From: Pseudomonadota bacterium | GTDB lineage: Bacteria > Desulfobacterota > Desulfobulbia > Desulfobulbales > SURF-16 | Length of the DNA: 43,385 nt | Assembly (NCBI GenBank): GCA_018822545.1 | Contig: JAHJKA010000027.1 | Coordinates: 1 to 43,385 of the forward strand | Direction: 5' to 3' | In this document: piece by piece, positions 41,399 to 43,385 of the stretch | How the letters are laid out: each line of letters starts with the position of its first letter | Numbering within the stretch: the stretch's first letter is position 1 | Made by a program: the position numbers and the translations under genes | Notes under the pieces: model-generated | What the model saw: the letters and a program-made list of their open reading frames with translations, nothing else | What the model was told of the DNA's origin: nothing | Databases searched by the model: none

Positions 41399-43385
41399 AC
41401 AAAGGACAAGCCAGAGAAGCAGCCATCGTCGGCATGGGGGCCATTACCCCGGCCGGCATCGGGGTCGAGACCTTTGCCCTGGCCCTTTTTGCCGGTGTGT
41501 CCCAGTTCAAGGAGATCTCCCTTTTTGATACTGCCAGCCATCGCACCCAGGTTGGCGCTGAGCTTGTTCTGCCTGACTATCATCCCCGCCGCCTTGATGA
41601 AAAATTGCTCGGTCGCACCGATATCATCGGCCTGGCGGCGGCCCAGGAGGCCTTAACACAGGCCAGACTCCTTGATGACGAGGGCCGGGTGGCAGCAGGG
41701 AAGAAGATCGCCCTGGTCTGCGCCACGGCCGGAGGATCCATCCTTGGCCTGGAGGACTTTTTCCGCCAACGTTATCTCGGCCAAACCTGTCAGCCTCGCC
41801 AGCTTCTCACCTCCTTTTGCCTGTCTGCCCTGGCCACCAATATCGCCAAGGAATTCCAGATCAGTGGGCCGCGTACCACCACAGCCACGGTCTGTTCGTC
41901 CAGTGGCCTGGCCCTGGCTGTGGGCCTGGAGATGCTGCGGGAGCGTGCTGAGATTGACTATGTGCTGGTGGCGGCCTCCGAGGCCCTGAGCGAGGTCACC
42001 CATGGTGGCTTTAATGCCCTGCGTTCCGTGGCCCCTGATTCCTGCCGGCCCTTTGCCAAAGACAGACAGGGACTTGTGCTCGGGGAGGCCGGCTGTGCCC
42101 TGGTTCTCTGTCGGCCTGAGAAGGCCGGCAAGGGGGCGACCTGTTTCTCCGGCTATGGCTTGAGCACCGATCTCTACCATTTCACCGCCCCTGACCCCAA
42201 GGGGGAGGCCATCAGCCAGACCCTGGCTGCGGCCCTGGCCGATGGCAAGGCCCTCGCCACCGAGGTGGATTATATCAACTGCCATGGTACCGGCACCCCA
42301 AAGAATGACGAGGCCGAGGTGCAGGGGATCAAGGACGCCCTGGGCCTAAGGTGTAAAGAGATTCCGCTGTCTTCGACAAAGTCGATGTTCGGGCATACCC
42401 TTGGCGTTGCCAGTTTGCTGGAGGCCATCGCCACCGTCTTGGCCCTGCAGAAACAGGAGGCGCCTCCCACTGCCCATCTTCATAACCCAGATCCAGAGCT
42501 TGATCTGAATTTCACCCCCTTGATCAGCCAGCCAGCGGTGATTAATACAGCCCTGTCCAACTCCTTTGCCTTTGGTGGCTCCAATATTTCTCTCGTTTTT
42601 AAAAGAAGCTGTTCTCAGGCTGCCAACAGCACAGAACAATCCTCCAGCCGGGCCGTAATCACCGGCATTGGCATGGTGTCGCCCCTGGGCGTCGGTTGCC
42701 AGGCTTTTAGCGAAGGCATGGCCCAGGGCGCCTCGGGGCTCAGCTCTCTTGCCGAATTCGGCAACGAGTGGCAGGCCTATACGGGCGGTATGGTCGATAT
42801 GGAGGCGGTGAAGGAAGGTATCGAACCGCGCCGCCGCCGTCGTCTCAATCGCCTTGCTTCTTTTCTGACTGTGGCGATTGACGAGGCCCTGGTCCAGGCC
42901 GGCCTGGCCGGTGATGATCTGGGTTCCTGCCATCTCACCTATGGCTCCGCCTTTGGCTGCTCCAGCAATGTTCATAATTTTTACAGCCAGATACTCAGTC
43001 AAGGCGCCACTGCGGCCTTACCCCAGGATTTTATGCTGTCGGTGACGAATGCTCCGGCTGCCCTGGTGGCCCAGCATTTGGGGGTGCAGGGGCCGGTCTG
43101 GGTCTTTGTTGAGGATGAGGTGTCTTGGGAGGCCTCCTTGCACTGGGCAGTCCAGCTTATTGAAACAGGACGGGCCAGGCGGGTGATTGTCGCAGCCGCC
43201 GATGAGATCAGCGATTCCATCATTGCCATCCATGGTGCCCTGGGTTTTCTTGAGCAGCCGGGCTATCATCTCGGTGAAGGGGCGGTGGCCATGATTCTTG
43301 AGGCCGAAGAAGAGGCGAGAGACCGATCTGCTCCAGTGCATGGCGTCGTGCGCAGCTGTTTTACCAGTCAGGATGTGAGCTGTGA
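41395..43385 (+). CDS. Fused ketosynthase/chain-length-factor-like protein (partial, runs off the window)
   Basis: The frame is open for at least 663 codons to the window end, longer than any single FabF (about 410). Residues 1-402 form a complete ketosynthase with catalytic Cys167 (ATVCSSSG), His297 (CHGTGT), Lys329 and His334 (STKSMFGH). After a Ser-rich linker (about 403-418) a second KS fold starts with RAVITGIGMVSPLGVG at 419. In it the nucleophile position is Ser577 in a degenerate VEDEVSWEAS, so it looks like a chain-length factor. A KS-CLF pair is thus made as one polypeptide. The start codon overlaps the LolA-like stop. The C-terminal end, with the second His motifs, is not visible. 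Confidence 0.88.
   Translation, partial: MNKGQAREAAIVGMGAITPAGIGVETFALALFAGVSQFKEISLFDTASHRTQVGAELVLPDYHPRRLDEKLLGRTDIIGLAAAQEALTQARLLDDEGRVAAGKKIALVCATAGGSILGLEDFFRQRYLGQTCQPRQLLTSFCLSALATNIAKEFQISGPRTTTATVCSSSGLALAVGLEMLRERAEIDYVLVAASEALSEVTHGGFNALRSVAPDSCRPFAKDRQGLVLGEAGCALVLCRPEKAGKGATCFSGYGLSTDLYHFTAPDPKGEAISQTLAAALADGKALATEVDYINCHGTGTPKNDEAEVQGIKDALGLRCKEIPLSSTKSMFGHTLGVASLLEAIATVLALQKQEAPPTAHLHNPDPELDLNFTPLISQPAVINTALSNSFAFGGSNISLVFKRSCSQAANSTEQSSSRAVITGIGMVSPLGVGCQAFSEGMAQGASGLSSLAEFGNEWQAYTGGMVDMEAVKEGIEPRRRRRLNRLASFLTVAIDEALVQAGLAGDDLGSCHLTYGSAFGCSSNVHNFYSQILSQGATAALPQDFMLSVTNAPAALVAQHLGVQGPVWVFVEDEVSWEASLHWAVQLIETGRARRVIVAAADEISDSIIAIHGALGFLEQPGYHLGEGAVAMILEAEEEARDRSAPVHGVVRSCFTSQDVSC

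Noticed and set aside
29934..43385. Standard aryl polyene cluster
   Set aside because: No ammonia-lyase, aryl starter ligase or aromatic-precursor gene was seen, and radical SAM enzymes, U32 and LuxCE are not part of the standard set. The similarity is partial only.

Overview
The window looks like chromosomal DNA of an anaerobic, Gram-negative proteobacterium-like organism, most likely a sulfate-reducer-type Desulfobacterota (Desulfobulbales-like). This is an inference: there are several lipoproteins and LolA/LolB-like proteins, which imply an outer membrane. There are six radical SAM enzymes and a U32-family protein of the oxygen-independent kind, and no oxygenase. No rRNA, tRNA, CRISPR array or transposase was seen.

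Layout. 1-2296 (+): the end of a molybdenum hydroxylase large subunit (IorB type) carrying a perfect 69-bp in-frame tandem duplication, then an XdhC/CoxI maturation factor and a MobA-like cytidylyltransferase. 2297-2653: no gene, with a strong bidirectional terminator. 2654-3832 (-): a lone actin-like ATPase. 4041-7802 (+): the HrpA helicase. 7968-8966 (+): a PAS-GGDEF diguanylate cyclase.

From about 9 kb to the right edge the DNA is dominated by one large divergent fatty-acid/polyketide-like cluster. The minus arm (8991-29637) runs from a divergent control region at 29638-29933. In transcription order it encodes a B12-type radical SAM enzyme, FabZ-like dehydratase, LuxE, LuxC, FabG-like reductase, U32 protein, a second B12-type radical SAM enzyme, RND/MMPL exporter, CrtI-like FAD oxidoreductase, LpxL-like acyltransferase, a third B12-type radical SAM enzyme, FabD-like acyltransferase, ATP-grasp ligase, PLA2-like lipoprotein, a ParB-motif protein, a two-receiver diguanylate cyclase, a polysaccharide deacetylase and a LolB-like lipoprotein. 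Membership of the last five or so in the pathway is uncertain. The plus arm (29934 to the edge) encodes a lipoprotein, an ACP (followed by a terminator), a 4HBT thioesterase, GT2, a ketosynthase, a chain-length-factor-like ketosynthase, a radical SAM enzyme, a methyltransferase, two more radical SAM enzymes, a small membrane protein, a second methyltransferase, a LolA-like protein whose signal region is encoded by an interspersed repeat, and a very unusual ketosynthase fused to a chain-length-factor-like second ketosynthase domain, cut by the window end.

How it may work together (inference): the KS/CLF pairs, ACP, FabG, FabZ-like and FabD-like proteins build an acyl or polyene chain. The radical SAM enzymes, the CrtI-like oxidoreductase and the U32 protein modify it without oxygen. 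LuxC/LuxE could reduce the acyl group to an aldehyde. The acyltransferase, GT2 and methyltransferases attach or decorate it, and MMPL/LolA/LolB-like proteins move it to the outer membrane. The toolkit mixes hallmarks of aryl-polyene-type clusters (KS-CLF, hotdog dehydratase, LolA, MMPL) with the radical SAM + CrtI + FabF + ACP combination proposed for ladderane lipids of anammox bacteria. The product cannot be read from the sequence. Four copies of one palindromic repeat family mark gene joints only inside this cluster.
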